A DNA stretch of 64,000 nt from Myxococcus sp. CA023 (GTDB lineage: Bacteria; Myxococcota; Myxococcia; Myxococcales; Myxococcaceae): contig NZ_JAAEAH010000033.1 in NCBI RefSeq assembly GCF_010998615.1, positions 25,279 to 89,278 of the forward strand, written 5' to 3'. The notes beneath the pieces were generated by a model. It saw nothing but the letters and a program-made list of their open reading frames with translations. It searched no databases and was not told the origin of the DNA. Shown here in pieces: positions 40,347 through 50,025 of this stretch. Position numbers and translations under genes: made by a program. Positions within the stretch are counted from its first letter, which is position 1. The number at the start of each line of letters is the position of its first letter.

Positions 40347-41009
40347 TCACGGTCCGGCCGCGCGCAGCACCTCGGCGCGGGTGATGTGGTCCAGGCGGAA
40401 GTGGCGGCGCTCCCCGGTGGTGAGGTCCTCCCCGTCGACGCGTGTCTCGTGCCGGTTCATGATGACGGACATCACCCGCACGTCGCGGACCGTCTCCAGG
40501 AAGTTGCTGTCGACGTAGGTGATGCGCAACGGCTGCTGCTCGAACCACGCCCGCTCCAACGCTTCGCGGACGGGCTTCTTGCTCGGCAGTGACGGCACGC
40601 CGATGAACGCCAACTCCCTCAGCCGGGTGAGCAGCTCGCGCTGGGCGGAGGTGGAGAGCGCCGCGCGCACCTTGTCCAGCGCCGACTCCAGCGTGCCCGC
40701 GAAGGGCATCAGCCGCATGTCGATGGCGAAGCGCCCCAGCGCGACGACGAGCGCCGCCTCGCGCGCGGTGAAGTTCACCGGCGGCAGGCTGTAGCTGCGA
40801 TCCAACGCGTAGCCACCGCCACGGCCGCGCTCGGCGGACACCGGCATCGACGAGGCGCGCAGCGAATCCAGGTCCCGGTAGATGGTTCGCACCGTGACGC
40901 CGAACCGCTCGGCGAGGACTTCCGCGGTGACACCGGTACGGCGGCCCCGGAGGTATTCGGCGAGGGCGAAGAGACGCTCGGTGCGCTGCATGGAGAGGAA
41001 ACCTGACAT
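40347..41009 (-). CDS. YafY-type transcriptional regulator (HTH_11 + WYL)
   Basis: From the ATG at 41009 the protein has 220 residues; an ATG at 40991 is the alternative and neither has a good Shine-Dalgarno. The N-terminal DeoR-like helix-turn-helix includes EVLAERFGVTVRTIYRDLDSL. The WYL-type ligand-binding part begins near residue 130 (LRITYVDSN...). Such regulators bind DNA and sense nucleic-acid or small ligands. It is divergent from the DNA polymerase gene. An imperfect repeat TGTGACAGTGG...TGTCAGG around its start may be an autoregulatory site. Confidence 0.85.
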   Translation of the reverse strand: MSGFLSMQRTERLFALAEYLRGRRTGVTAEVLAERFGVTVRTIYRDLDSLRASSMPVSAERGRGGGYALDRSYSLPPVNFTAREAALVVALGRFAIDMRLMPFAGTLESALDKVRAALSTSAQRELLTRLRELAFIGVPSLPSKKPVREALERAWFEQQPLRITYVDSNFLETVRDVRVMSVIMNRHETRVDGEDLTTGERRHFRLDHITRAEVLRAAGP

Positions 41010-41129
41010 ACCACTGTCACACCGCTCCCTCAAGATGACGTGATGTCCCTGGAGCAACGTGCCTTGCATCCCACGCCGCGAGCGGCTTGCATCGCGCGCG
41101 TTCGCGGCACTTCCGCCCGGAGGGACTCC

Positions 41130-43544
41130 ATGGAGGACGAGTGGCTCTGGGGCTGGGACCCCACGCCGGGCATCGTCTCCGTGTGGGCGGAGCCCGACGG
41201 CCGCGCCTTCGTCTGGCGCCGCGTCCCGAAGACGGGGGAGCTGCTTCGCGAGGACGTGCGCTTCCGCCCGTGGCTGCTGCTCGCGTCCCTGGAGGACCTG
41301 GCGCACCTGGGGCCTCGGCTGCGTCCGGAGTCGGATGGCCCCGCGCGCTACCGGGTGACGTGGCAGGAACTCGAAGGGCCCGGGGCGTTGCGCTACCTGG
41401 TCCGCGGAGATGACGGCCGCGCGCTCACCAGCGCGGTGCTGGAAGGCGCGTCACGCCGCCTGGGCCAGCCGGTGAGTCACCTGAAGGAGCTGGGCGCGAA
41501 CACGGTGCTCGCGCTGCCTCCGGAGGAGCAGTACCTCACGATGTCGGGCCGCACGTATTTCCGCGACCTCGCCTTCGATGCGCTGCGCCGCATGCAGTTC
41601 GACCTGGAGACCACCGGGTTGGACCCGGCGCACCACCGCGTCTTCCTGGTGGCGCTGCGAGGCCCGGACGGTGCGACGGAGACACTCGAAGCCCAGGGGG
41701 ATGACGACTCGGCGGAGGCGGACCTGCTCTACCACCTGGCGGAGCGCGTGCGCGCCTGGGACCCCGACGTCATCGAGAACCACAACCTGCACGGCTTCGA
41801 CCTGCCGTTCCTCGCGCGGCGAGCCAGGCACCTGGGGGTGTCATTGGCGCTGGGCCGCGCGGGGGCACCGGGCTTGCGGCACCGTCCGTCCGCCAGGGGG
41901 GCCGCGCTGGGACGGCCTCTGCCCGGCGCGCCTCCGGATGCGATGCGCCGCGCGCGCTACACCGTGCCCGGCCGTGAGTTCATCGACACGCTGGACGCGG
42001 TGCTGCGGCATGACTTCTCCACGAGGGATTTGCCGGGCCATGGCCTCAAGGCCGTCGCGAAGCACCTGGGCCTGGCGGGGCCCGAGCGCGAGCACATCCC
42101 CGGTGCCCGTGTGTACGACGTCTTCCGCACGGACCCGGCGCGCGTGCGGCGCTATGCGCGTGATGACGTGACGGAGGCGGGCGGCCTCGCGAGGCTGCTC
42201 GGGGGCGCGGCCTTCGCGCTCGCGCGCATGGCGCCCCGCCGCTACGAGCGGCTGGCGGACGCGGGGCCGGCCACCGGCGTGTTGGACCCGCTGCTCGTCC
42301 GGGCCTATCTCAGGGAGGGCGCGGCGCTGCCCGCGCACCAGGAGGGGGATGGCACGTCGCACAGCGGCGCGGCGCTCCACCTGTTCGCCACTGGCGTGGC
42401 CCGGCGCATCGTGAAGGCGGACGTCGCCAGCCTCTATCCCTCCCTGATGCGCCAGTACCGGATTGGCCCCAAGCGGGACAGGCTGGGCGTGCTGCTGGCG
42501 TTAGTGGACCGCCTGGTGGACCAGCGGCTGGCGGCGAAGGGCAGGGCGCGTGCCGCGGCGCCTGGCTCGCAAGAGCGCTTCACGAACGAGGCGCTGTCGG
42601 CGGCGATGAAAATCGTCGTCAACTCCGCCTACGGCTATCTGGGCGCGGTGGGGCTCACGCGCTTCTCGGACGTGCACGCGGCCAACGAGGTGACGCGCCA
42701 GGGCCGCGAGGTGCTGGGCCTCCTCTGCCGGGAGCTGGCTCGCCGGGGCGTCACGCTGTTGGAGGCGGACACGGACGGCGTGTACTTCGCCGTCCCGGAG
42801 GACTGGCGGGAGGCCGACGAGCGCCGGGTCGTCTCGGAGGTCGCCGCGCTGCTGCCGCCCCGCGTGCAATTGGAGTTCGACGGGCGCTATGCCGCCATGC
42901 TGTCGCACGAACCGAAGAACTACGCGCTCCAGCCGTATGACGGACCGCTGGTGCTCCGGGGCGTGGCCTTCCGCTCCAGCCGCGCGGAGCCCTTCGGCGA
43001 GGCCTTCCTGCGCCGCGCGCTGCGCTGTCTCCTGGCGGGAGACATCCCGGGCGTGCGTGAGGTGTACGTCGCGACGGTGATGGCCCTGCGCCGCCGGGAG
43101 CTGCCCACGCCGGAGGTCTGCGCGCACGTCCGCCTGACGAAGACGAGCGCCCAGTACCTCGCCCTCCGGCCCCGCCGGCGCGAGCTCCCCTACGAGGCCA
43201 TGCTGGCCAGCGGCCGGAAGGAATGGCCTTTGGGGGAGCAGGTCCGCGTCTACCGTGCAGTGGGAAGCCGGGCGGGCCTGCTCCCCATTCCGGAGGCGGA
43301 TGACCCGGGCACGGCGCGGCCCCTGTCACGTGAGGAGGACCCGCGCGACTACGACGTGGAGTACTACGTGCGGCTCCTGCGCGAGACGTTCGCCGCGCGG
43401 CTGGTGCGCGCGCTGACGCCGGAGGACTTCCGGACGGTGTTCGACGACCCCGGCCAGCCCTCCCTCTTCGCGCCCTCGCTCGAGGACGCGAAGCCCATCC
43501 TCACGGTGCTGACGGAGCCGGCGGCCGCGCTGGAAGGGGCGTAG
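41130..43544 (+). CDS. B-family DNA polymerase
   Basis: The ATG at 41130 has GGAGG 6 bases upstream and gives 804 residues; readings from 41040/41043 add a poor N-terminal extension. Exonuclease motif I is FDLETTGL (Asp158, Glu160), motif II includes NHNLHGFDLPFL, and motif III is YARDDV. The polymerase motifs are DVASLYPS (from 431), KIVVNSAYGYLG, and DTDG (from 547). All catalytic acids are present, so the enzyme should be an active proofreading polymerase. It is like Pol II or archaeal PolB and probably serves in repair or restart. A solitary gene in the cytoplasm; no partner is visible nearby. Confidence 0.9.
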   Translation: MEDEWLWGWDPTPGIVSVWAEPDGRAFVWRRVPKTGELLREDVRFRPWLLLASLEDLAHLGPRLRPESDGPARYRVTWQELEGPGALRYLVRGDDGRALTSAVLEGASRRLGQPVSHLKELGANTVLALPPEEQYLTMSGRTYFRDLAFDALRRMQFDLETTGLDPAHHRVFLVALRGPDGATETLEAQGDDDSAEADLLYHLAERVRAWDPDVIENHNLHGFDLPFLARRARHLGVSLALGRAGAPGLRHRPSARGAALGRPLPGAPPDAMRRARYTVPGREFIDTLDAVLRHDFSTRDLPGHGLKAVAKHLGLAGPEREHIPGARVYDVFRTDPARVRRYARDDVTEAGGLARLLGGAAFALARMAPRRYERLADAGPATGVLDPLLVRAYLREGAALPAHQEGDGTSHSGAALHLFATGVARRIVKADVASLYPSLMRQYRIGPKRDRLGVLLALVDRLVDQRLAAKGRARAAAPGSQERFTNEALSAAMKIVVNSAYGYLGAVGLTRFSDVHAANEVTRQGREVLGLLCRELARRGVTLLEADTDGVYFAVPEDWREADERRVVSEVAALLPPRVQLEFDGRYAAMLSHEPKNYALQPYDGPLVLRGVAFRSSRAEPFGEAFLRRALRCLLAGDIPGVREVYVATVMALRRRELPTPEVCAHVRLTKTSAQYLALRPRRRELPYEAMLASGRKEWPLGEQVRVYRAVGSRAGLLPIPEADDPGTARPLSREEDPRDYDVEYYVRLLRETFAARLVRALTPEDFRTVFDDPGQPSLFAPSLEDAKPILTVLTEPAAALEGA

Positions 43545-43560
43545 CCGCGCGCGGGACGGC

Positions 43561-44454
43561 TCAGGACATGCCAGCGTGCGTCTGGGCGGAGGACTCGGCC
43601 GCGGGGGACGGCTGCGGCGCCAGGGCGGTGCGCTGCAGCCAGCCCGCGAGTCCCAGGAGCACCAGGCCCGACGTGCGCAGCGTACGGAGCAGCTCCGCGT
43701 TCTGCGCCGCGTCTCCGGGCAGCAGGGGCGCCAGCCACACGCGGGCGTCGTAGAAGAGCCACATGGCGCCAGAGACGCCCATGGCCCACCACACCCAGGC
43801 CAGCCGTCCGCCGCGCAGCATGTACGCGACGCCCAGGATGGGGGCCACCAGCAGGATGGTCGTCATGTCGGCCAGCGTCGAAGCCAGGCTGATGACGGCG
43901 GACATGGTGCTGATGGCGTCCGTGCCCAGGTGGCGGACCTCGGTGGCCAGCACGGGCACGCCCACGGCCAGCGCGGCCACGGCCGTTCCCACCCACAGCG
44001 CGTTGGAGCGGAAGCTGGACGGCGGCTGGAGTCCGGACTGCCGGTACGTCATCGCCAGCAGGATGAGCGCGTACGTCGTGCTGATGTTCGCCAGCACGAC
44101 GACGAGCATGCGGACGGGCAGCAGCGGTGACTGTGTGAAGGGCACGTCCGGCACCGCGTGGAGCCAGTAGCTGCGCAGCGCGGTGCTGACCAGCGACAGG
44201 AGCGCGCCCGCGGCCAGGCCGCCCCACACCTTGCGCAGGTAGTCGCCCTGGGCGAACGAACGGGCCGCCGCCAGCGTCCCGAGCACGGCCAGCACGCCGC
44301 TGCCCCAGCCGGCGACGTCATGCACGAGCGCGAGCGAACGCGGCGCGTCCAGCGCGGAGGTCGCCGCGAAGGCGTGCGCCAACTGGAGCACGAGCACCGC
44401 GCCGAACCAGGGCACGATGCTTCCGGCCGCGCGGCCCGTCGAATGAGTGCTCAT
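43561..44454 (-). CDS. Multi-spanning membrane protein of unknown function
   Basis: The protein has 297 residues with about seven hydrophobic helices: near 15-35, 45-65, 78-98, 112-135, 150-170, 185-210 and 220-240, plus one near 265-280. No transporter signature is recognised. Its ATG overlaps the stop of the upstream 106-residue gene (ATGA), so translation is coupled. The longer frame that extends upstream is mostly a non-coding reading through neighbouring genes. Confidence 0.75.
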   Translation of the reverse strand: MSTHSTGRAAGSIVPWFGAVLVLQLAHAFAATSALDAPRSLALVHDVAGWGSGVLAVLGTLAAARSFAQGDYLRKVWGGLAAGALLSLVSTALRSYWLHAVPDVPFTQSPLLPVRMLVVVLANISTTYALILLAMTYRQSGLQPPSSFRSNALWVGTAVAALAVGVPVLATEVRHLGTDAISTMSAVISLASTLADMTTILLVAPILGVAYMLRGGRLAWVWWAMGVSGAMWLFYDARVWLAPLLPGDAAQNAELLRTLRTSGLVLLGLAGWLQRTALAPQPSPAAESSAQTHAGMS

Positions 44455-44771
44455 CGCAGCTTCTCCAAGGAGGCGGAAATCTCCGCCAGGATGACCTTCG
44501 CGTGCAGGGCGCCGATGAAGGTGTTCAGCATGGGCTTGAGGCCTTCGAGCAGCTGCGGAAGGTCTTCTCGCTTGAGCTGCTCGGGGGGCCGCTTGAGGGT
44601 CCGCAGGGCGGCGGTCTGAATGGCCATCTTCGCGGTGAACCCGCCGAGGAGCGGTTCCAGGTGTCGCACGAGCGTGTCGTGCCAGCCGGCGGGGGAGGTT
44701 TGGGAGGACGAAGGGAGAATCGCGCCACCTCCTGGTGGAAACCTGGAGCGTAGGCAGATTCCAGCCCGCAC
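44451..44771 (-). CDS. Small helical protein coupled to the membrane protein gene
   Basis: From a GTG at 44771 it has 106 residues; the true start may be further in, as the first 30 residues look irregular. The helical part (DTLVRHLEPLLGGF to the end) is amphipathic, with no cysteine pair, signal peptide or catalytic motif. The ATGA overlap with the membrane protein gene argues that it is real. It could be a regulatory partner of that protein. Function unknown. Confidence 0.6.
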   Translation of the reverse strand: MRAGICLRSRFPPGGGAILPSSSQTSPAGWHDTLVRHLEPLLGGFTAKMAIQTAALRTLKRPPEQLKREDLPQLLEGLKPMLNTFIGALHAKVILAEISASLEKLR

Positions 44772-44947
44772 ACGAGGGGCACACCCTGTCTGGCCATGCG
44801 GAATTCCTCTCGTTATACAGGTTTTTCTTTGAGAGCATGGAGTTGAGCCGGGCCCGGCGGGCGGGAGCTGCCGTGCTGACTGTTATTCCCGGAGGTGACG
44901 CGCCGGGGTCGCCCCCTAGAATGCGCCGGCTCGTTCCGCGAGAACCC

Positions 44948-45571
44948 ATGAACGCCCCACATCTTCGCGATGCCCCGTCGCCCTCCGTGACAGCCGTCCC
45001 CCGTCCGCATGCCGTTCGAGCGCCCGCGCCGCGGAGATACTGGGACTGGCTCAAGATGGGGCTGGGGGCCCTGTTGGCCCTGTGGGGGGCGAACCTCGTC
45101 TTCGTCGGCGCGCTGGGCGTGATGGTGGGCGCCGTGCAAAGCGTCTCTCCGGACGAGGGGAAGACGACCTCGGATGGCGTGGGCATCCTGCTGGTAGCGG
45201 CGGTGTTCGTCGCCGTGGGCCGCTTCGCGTGGAAGAAGGGGCTGTCTCCCTTCCGGACCGCGCGCCGCCGCGAGCAGTTGCTGGGCTTCATCCGCGCGCA
45301 GACGCGCATCCGCGTCAGTGACGTGGCCTCGCAGCTCCGGCTCCCGGAGGAGGAGGTCGCGGCGATGCTCACCACGCTCATCGCCCGTCACGAGGTGGAC
45401 CTCGTCTACCTCGCCGACTCGCGCGTTTACCTTCACCGCGAAGCTTTGGAGCGGGGGAAGAATGTCGCCCGGCGTTGTCCTTCGTGTGATGCCCCCGTGA
45501 GCGCGGAGGCCGTCCAGCCGGGGGACAAGGTGGTTTGCTCCTACTGCGCCGCGCCATTCCTCGTGACATAG
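44948..45571 (+). CDS. Membrane protein with winged-helix-like and zinc-ribbon domains
   Basis: The ATG at 44948 gives 207 residues; the frame stays open upstream, but that part is Arg/Pro-rich and unconvincing. Two transmembrane helices lie near 35-58 and 72-92. A helical region (about 110-155, VSDVASQLRLPEEEVAAMLTTL) resembles a winged helix, and the end is a zinc ribbon with CPSC and CSYC. Similar combinations occur in myxobacterial proteins of unknown role. It would be an inner-membrane protein with its ribbon in the cytoplasm. The upstream gene is divergent. Confidence 0.7.
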   Translation: MNAPHLRDAPSPSVTAVPRPHAVRAPAPRRYWDWLKMGLGALLALWGANLVFVGALGVMVGAVQSVSPDEGKTTSDGVGILLVAAVFVAVGRFAWKKGLSPFRTARRREQLLGFIRAQTRIRVSDVASQLRLPEEEVAAMLTTLIARHEVDLVYLADSRVYLHREALERGKNVARRCPSCDAPVSAEAVQPGDKVVCSYCAAPFLVT

Positions 45572-45698
45572 GACAATAGACCTTCCCTTGCGGTGCGTTC
45601 GGGTTGCCGGGACCCTGAATCTTTGGCAATCGGGAGGCGCACAGCGCCGTAGTGGCTCCGTCATTCGACGAGATGCCAGGTCATCCAGGGGAGGTCCG

Positions 45699-47135
45699 AT
45701 GAGGAAAGTATTCGGAGCGGTAGCACTGGCCGCGTTCACCGGCTGCGCGACCACGCAGGAAGCCCAGAAGCCGGAGACACCGCCCGCCGTCGAAACGGCG
45801 AAGGTGGAAGCTCCCGCCGAACAGCCGAAGCTTCAGGTCCCCGTGGATTACTACAAGCTCGACAACGGCTTGAAGGTGGTCCTCTCGCGCGACAGCTCGG
45901 CGCCCAAGGCCGTCGTCGCTGTCTATTACAACATCGGCTTCCGCATCGAGCCGAAGGACCGCACCGGGTTCGCGCACCTGTTCGAGCACATGATGTTCCA
46001 GGGCTCGACGAACCTCGGGAAGATGGAGTTCATCCGCCTCATCCAGAAGAACGGCGGCGTGCTCAACGGCTCCACCCGCTTCGACTTCACCAACTACTTC
46101 GAGGTCGTCCCCTCCAACACGCTGGAGCCCATCCTCTGGGCCGAGGCTGACCGCATGCGCGGGCTCGACGTGACGGAGGAGAACCTGAAGAACCAGCAGG
46201 GCGTGGTGACGAACGAGGTGAAGGTCAACGTCCTCAACCAGCCTTATGGCGGTTTCCCGTGGCTGGACATGCCGCAGGTGGCGAACACCAACTGGTACAA
46301 CGCCCACAACTTCTACGGCGACTTGAAGGACCTGGAGGCCGCCTCGCTGGAGGACGTGCGCGCCTTCTTCAAGACGTACTACGCGCCCAGCAACGCCGCG
46401 CTGGTCATCGTCGGTGACTTCGAGCCGGAGCAGGTGAAGGGCTGGATTCAGAAGTACTTCGGGCCGCTGCCCACCGTGGCGCAGCCGTCGAAGCCGGACA
46501 TCTCCGAGCCCCGCCAGACGAAGGAGAAGCGCCACGACAAGCAGGACAAGCTGGCCCAGCGTCCGGCGCTCGCGGTGGGCTACCACATGCCCGACGTGGG
46601 CACGCCCGAGTACTTCGCCATGGCGCTGGTCGACGAGGTCCTCCTGCAAGGCAACGATAGCGCGCTCTACCAGCAGCTCGTGCAGAAGAAGGGCCTGACG
46701 GGCGAGGTCTCCGGCGGGGTGAACCAGCTGGGCAACCACTGGAACTACAACGGCCCCATGCAGTGGACCGCGTACCTGTTCCATGACGCGGACACGACGA
46801 CGGAGACCCTCCTCGCGGAGATCGACGGCGTGGTGGCGCAGCTGCAGAATCAGCCCATCGACGCGGCGACGCTGGAGCGGGCGCGGGTGAAGGCGCGCTC
46901 GCGGCTGTACGGGCAGTTGGAGGGCTTCCTCGGCTTCGGCCGCGCGGACCTGCTGGCGTCCTTCGCGCTCTTCTTCGACGACCCGGCGCGCATCAACCGG
47001 CTGGAGACGGAGCTGATGAAGGTGACGCCGGAGCTCATCCAGAAGACGGCGAAGGAGTATCTGCGCCGTGAGAACCGCACCGTGTTGACGGTGACGCCCG
47101 CCGCGGCGACCGCCACCAAGACGCAGGCCCCCTGA
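45699..47135 (+). CDS. M16 zinc peptidase, catalytic subunit (lipoprotein)
   Basis: GGGGAGG stands 5 bases before the ATG. The protein has 478 residues with a lipobox FTGC (Cys16). The inverted zinc motif HLFEH is at 93-97, and a glutamate in QQGVVTNEVKV about 75 residues on completes the site. It is like the catalytic halves of PqqL/YmxG-type proteases, which degrade or trim peptides in the periplasm. The partner gene, lacking the motif, follows after 12 bases, so they probably form the two-subunit chamber. Confidence 0.93.
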   Translation: MRKVFGAVALAAFTGCATTQEAQKPETPPAVETAKVEAPAEQPKLQVPVDYYKLDNGLKVVLSRDSSAPKAVVAVYYNIGFRIEPKDRTGFAHLFEHMMFQGSTNLGKMEFIRLIQKNGGVLNGSTRFDFTNYFEVVPSNTLEPILWAEADRMRGLDVTEENLKNQQGVVTNEVKVNVLNQPYGGFPWLDMPQVANTNWYNAHNFYGDLKDLEAASLEDVRAFFKTYYAPSNAALVIVGDFEPEQVKGWIQKYFGPLPTVAQPSKPDISEPRQTKEKRHDKQDKLAQRPALAVGYHMPDVGTPEYFAMALVDEVLLQGNDSALYQQLVQKKGLTGEVSGGVNQLGNHWNYNGPMQWTAYLFHDADTTTETLLAEIDGVVAQLQNQPIDAATLERARVKARSRLYGQLEGFLGFGRADLLASFALFFDDPARINRLETELMKVTPELIQKTAKEYLRRENRTVLTVTPAAATATKTQAP

Positions 47136-47147
47136 GGACACGCACCC

Positions 47148-48569
47148 ATGACCACGCACTCAATTCGCACCCGCCTTGTCGCGCCCGCGCTGATGGTGCT
47201 CGGGATGCTGTCCACGCCTGCCTTCGCGGCCGCTCCCGCCTCGGCGCCCACCAAGGAAGCGCCTCCGGCCGCCGCCGCGCCCAAGCCCTTCAAGGTCCCC
47301 GTCCGCACGGAGTTCACGCTCGACAACGGGCTGGAAGTCTCGCTGCTGCCCTACGGCGACATGCCGAAGGTCGCCATCCAACTGGCCATCGACACCGGCA
47401 ACATCCACGAGAAGGCCACGGAGACATGGCTGGCGGACCTGACCGGCAGGCTGCTGTCGGAGGGCACCACCACCCGCTCCGCGGAGCAGCTTGCCCAGGC
47501 GTCCGCGCAGCTGGGTGGTTCGCTCAACATCGGCACGACGATGGACCAGACCTTCGTCGGCCTGGAGGTCCTCTCCGAGTCGGCGCCGGACGCCGTGGCC
47601 CTCATCGCGGACGTCATCCAGAACCCGGCCTTCCCGCCGGCGGAGGTCGAGCGCGTCAAGGGTGACCTCGTGCGGGAGATGGCCATCTACAAGAGCCGGC
47701 CGGGCACGCTCGCCGACGAGCGGCTGATCCAGTCGCTCTACGGTGACCACCCGTATGGCCGCTACTTCCCGCCGGAGGCCCAGCTCAAGGGCTACACGCC
47801 GGAGGCCGTCCGCGCGCACTACGACGCCAACATCGGCGCGGCCCGGGCGCGGCTGTACGTCGTCGGCCGGTTCGAGCCGGCGCCGGTGGAGAAGGCCATC
47901 CGGGCCGCGTTCACCGGCTGGAAGGCCGGCTCGGCGCGGCTCCAGAACGTGCCCAAGCAGAAGGTGGCGAAGGCGGTCCAGTTCATCGACCGCCCCGGCT
48001 CGGTGCAGTCCACGGTGCGCGTGGCGGTGAAGGGCCTGCCGCCCTCCAGCCCGGACTACGTCAAGCAGACGGTGCTGAACACGCTGCTCGGTGGCTACTT
48101 CAGCTCGCGCATCACCGCGAACATCCGCGAGGCGAAGGGCTACACGTATTCGCCCTACAGCGAGGTGTCCACGCAGCTGGAGGATGCCTACTGGGTGCAG
48201 AACGCGGACGTGACGACGGCCGTCACGGGCGAGTCGCTGAAGGAGATCCTCAAGGAGGTGGCCACCCTGCGCAAGACGCCGCCGCCCGCGGACGAGCTGA
48301 GCGCTGTCCAGAGCTATCTGGCGGGCTCCTTCCTGCTCCAGAACTCGTCGCGCAGCGGCATCATCTACCAGCTCCGCTTCGTGGACCTGCACGGCCTGCC
48401 TGATTCGTACCTGCAGAACTACGTGCAGTCGGTGATGGCCGTCACGCCGGAGCAGGTGCAGCAGCTGGCCGCGAAGATGCTGACGCGTGAGGCGATGACC
48501 TTCATCGTCGTGGGCGACCAGAAGTTGGTGGCGCCGCAGCTGAAGGTCGTGTCCCCCGCGCTGAAGTAA
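47148..48569 (+). CDS. M16 peptidase-like protein, non-catalytic partner
   Basis: The protein has 473 residues with a Sec signal peptide (about 1-27, ending AFAAAP). At the place of HxxEH the sequence reads ETWLADLTGRLLSEG, so zinc cannot bind. The C-terminal half carries the RxxY-type region (YFSSRITANIREAKGYTYSPYS) that contributes substrate binding in heterodimeric M16 enzymes. It is translated right after the catalytic subunit. A hairpin terminator follows. Confidence 0.92.
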   Translation: MTTHSIRTRLVAPALMVLGMLSTPAFAAAPASAPTKEAPPAAAAPKPFKVPVRTEFTLDNGLEVSLLPYGDMPKVAIQLAIDTGNIHEKATETWLADLTGRLLSEGTTTRSAEQLAQASAQLGGSLNIGTTMDQTFVGLEVLSESAPDAVALIADVIQNPAFPPAEVERVKGDLVREMAIYKSRPGTLADERLIQSLYGDHPYGRYFPPEAQLKGYTPEAVRAHYDANIGAARARLYVVGRFEPAPVEKAIRAAFTGWKAGSARLQNVPKQKVAKAVQFIDRPGSVQSTVRVAVKGLPPSSPDYVKQTVLNTLLGGYFSSRITANIREAKGYTYSPYSEVSTQLEDAYWVQNADVTTAVTGESLKEILKEVATLRKTPPPADELSAVQSYLAGSFLLQNSSRSGIIYQLRFVDLHGLPDSYLQNYVQSVMAVTPEQVQQLAAKMLTREAMTFIVVGDQKLVAPQLKVVSPALK

Positions 48570-48579
48570 GTCCTAGGAG

Positions 48580-48606
48580 GGCGGAGGCCACACCTGGGCC
48601 TCCGCC
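48580..48606. terminator. Hairpin terminator between convergent genes
   Basis: GGCGGAGGCC (48580-48589) pairs perfectly with GGCCTCCGCC (48597-48606) over a 7-base loop. It lies between the M16 operon and the opposing gene at 48624. The following tract is C/T-rich rather than a T-run. Confidence 0.7.
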
Positions 48607-48623
48607 TTCCTCCCATGTTGTCC

Positions 48624-49277
48624 CTACTCGGGGCGGGCCGTGATGCCGTCCGGGTAGAGTGACTCGGGCGCGAGCTGGCACGTGTGCCGGACGTAGTGCT
48701 CGAACCAGTCCAGGAACGTCGTGAAGGTGGCGCCGTGGGCCGTCTGCTGTTCGGCCCAGACGAACTGCCCCGAGTCCTGGAACTGGGCCCACGTCAGGTC
48801 GCCCATGTGGTTGAGGACGATGGCGGGCGCCGTCAACGCACCTCCGCTCGCCGCGACACACCACTGTGCGTCCCGGGGCAGCACGTCGCACGTCGCGAGG
48901 GCGTAGAGGTGCGTGGTGGACAGGGGGCGGTTGCCCAGCGTCACGTCCGCGGGGATGCGGACCCAGCGCGTCTCTTCCAGCACCTCGTCCGGTGAGTACA
49001 CCCGGAAGTTGGCGGGCAGGGGCGTCCAGGCGCCGCCATCATCCCAGTCGCGGAACTCGACGCGCGCGAAGGCGCAGTGCCGCCAGAATTCGCGGAGCCC
49101 CGCGGGCAGCACGGGCCTTCCGTTGGACGACGGGATGCCGAGCAGCTCCGGCACCAGGTCGATGTCTTCGTCCGGTACGGGGGGGCCCAGGACGAGCCTT
49201 CCGCCAAACCCCTTCGCCCAGGCTTCCACGCTCTCCAGTAAATCCCGGTAACGCGATTGCAGCGCCTGCTCGTGCAT
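48624..49277 (-). CDS. SMI1/KNR4-like (SUKH-type) protein
   Basis: The protein has 217 residues from the ATG at 49277, with a poor ribosome site; a longer frame runs across the neighbouring start and is unlikely. The segments LPAGLREFWRHC (about 62-73) and HLYALATCD / ALTAPAIVLNHMGD, and the final FLDWFEHYV, follow the SMI1/KNR4 pattern. SUKH proteins often serve as toxin immunity proteins. No toxin gene is visible beside it. It is divergent from the beta-solenoid gene with 61 bases between. Confidence 0.6.
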   Translation of the reverse strand: MHEQALQSRYRDLLESVEAWAKGFGGRLVLGPPVPDEDIDLVPELLGIPSSNGRPVLPAGLREFWRHCAFARVEFRDWDDGGAWTPLPANFRVYSPDEVLEETRWVRIPADVTLGNRPLSTTHLYALATCDVLPRDAQWCVAASGGALTAPAIVLNHMGDLTWAQFQDSGQFVWAEQQTAHGATFTTFLDWFEHYVRHTCQLAPESLYPDGITARPE

Positions 49278-49338
49278 GGGCCGCAGCCTACGTCTGGAGC
49301 ATTGAGAGTCCAGGTTCACCGTGCCTTGATGCGCGGCC

Positions 49339-49950
49339 ATGTCTCTGCTCGATAACTTGCTCAAGAAAGGCTCGCTCCACACGCCCTGCGGCACGGCGGC
49401 GCGGCGGGCAGCGCTCAAGGCGAAGCTGACGAACTCCGGCGCCACGGAGGTGGTGTCCAGAGACTTAAAGCTCTCCGAGGGGGATGACCGCGTCCTGGAA
49501 GCGTCACGCGTCGTGGTGAAGGGGAACCTGGTCCTGGAGGACCAGTCCCGGCTGCTCGTCGCGGGCGACCTGGTGGTGGAGGGCAACATCATCCACGAGG
49601 GCTTCGACTACGCGCTGCTCTTCACGGGCGGCGCGCTCTCCGCGAAGAACCTGCTCTTCCACGGCGAACTGGTGTCGCTGGGCCCCATCACCGTGCAGGA
49701 GGTAGCGTGGACCTACTACAACGACTACTCGACCTACGCCGATTCGCTGAAGGCGAGAATCGTCGTGGCGGATGACCGCTTCGATGCCGTGGATGACGTG
49801 CGGGCGGACCACCGCCTGGTCGGACACAGCAGTGTCATAGGTCCGGAGCTGGCGAAGCTGCTGAGCGCGGACGTGGTGAGCGAGGACGGAAGCTGGTCCT
49901 ACGAAGATGTCGCGAAGCGGCTTCTTCGCAAGCGGCCGCTGCTGCGTTGA
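49339..49950 (+). CDS. Putative beta-solenoid protein of unknown function
   Basis: The protein has 203 residues, without a signal peptide. Between about 50 and 110 short repeats alternate Val/Leu with Gly (VVVKGNLVLED, LLVAGDLVVEGNII, ALLFTGGALSAKNLLF), like the right-handed solenoid of bactofilins and related polymer-forming or immunity proteins. The ends are helical. It lies between two SMI1/KNR4-type genes, so an immunity role is one possibility. I do not recognise a specific family. Confidence 0.6.
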   Translation: MSLLDNLLKKGSLHTPCGTAARRAALKAKLTNSGATEVVSRDLKLSEGDDRVLEASRVVVKGNLVLEDQSRLLVAGDLVVEGNIIHEGFDYALLFTGGALSAKNLLFHGELVSLGPITVQEVAWTYYNDYSTYADSLKARIVVADDRFDAVDDVRADHRLVGHSSVIGPELAKLLSADVVSEDGSWSYEDVAKRLLRKRPLLR

Positions 49951-50025
49951 GCGCCATGGACTGCGCGCTGCAACGCGCTACCGTGCGCGCACCAGGGCTC
50001 GTCCTGGTCCGTGGTTGGAGTTCGC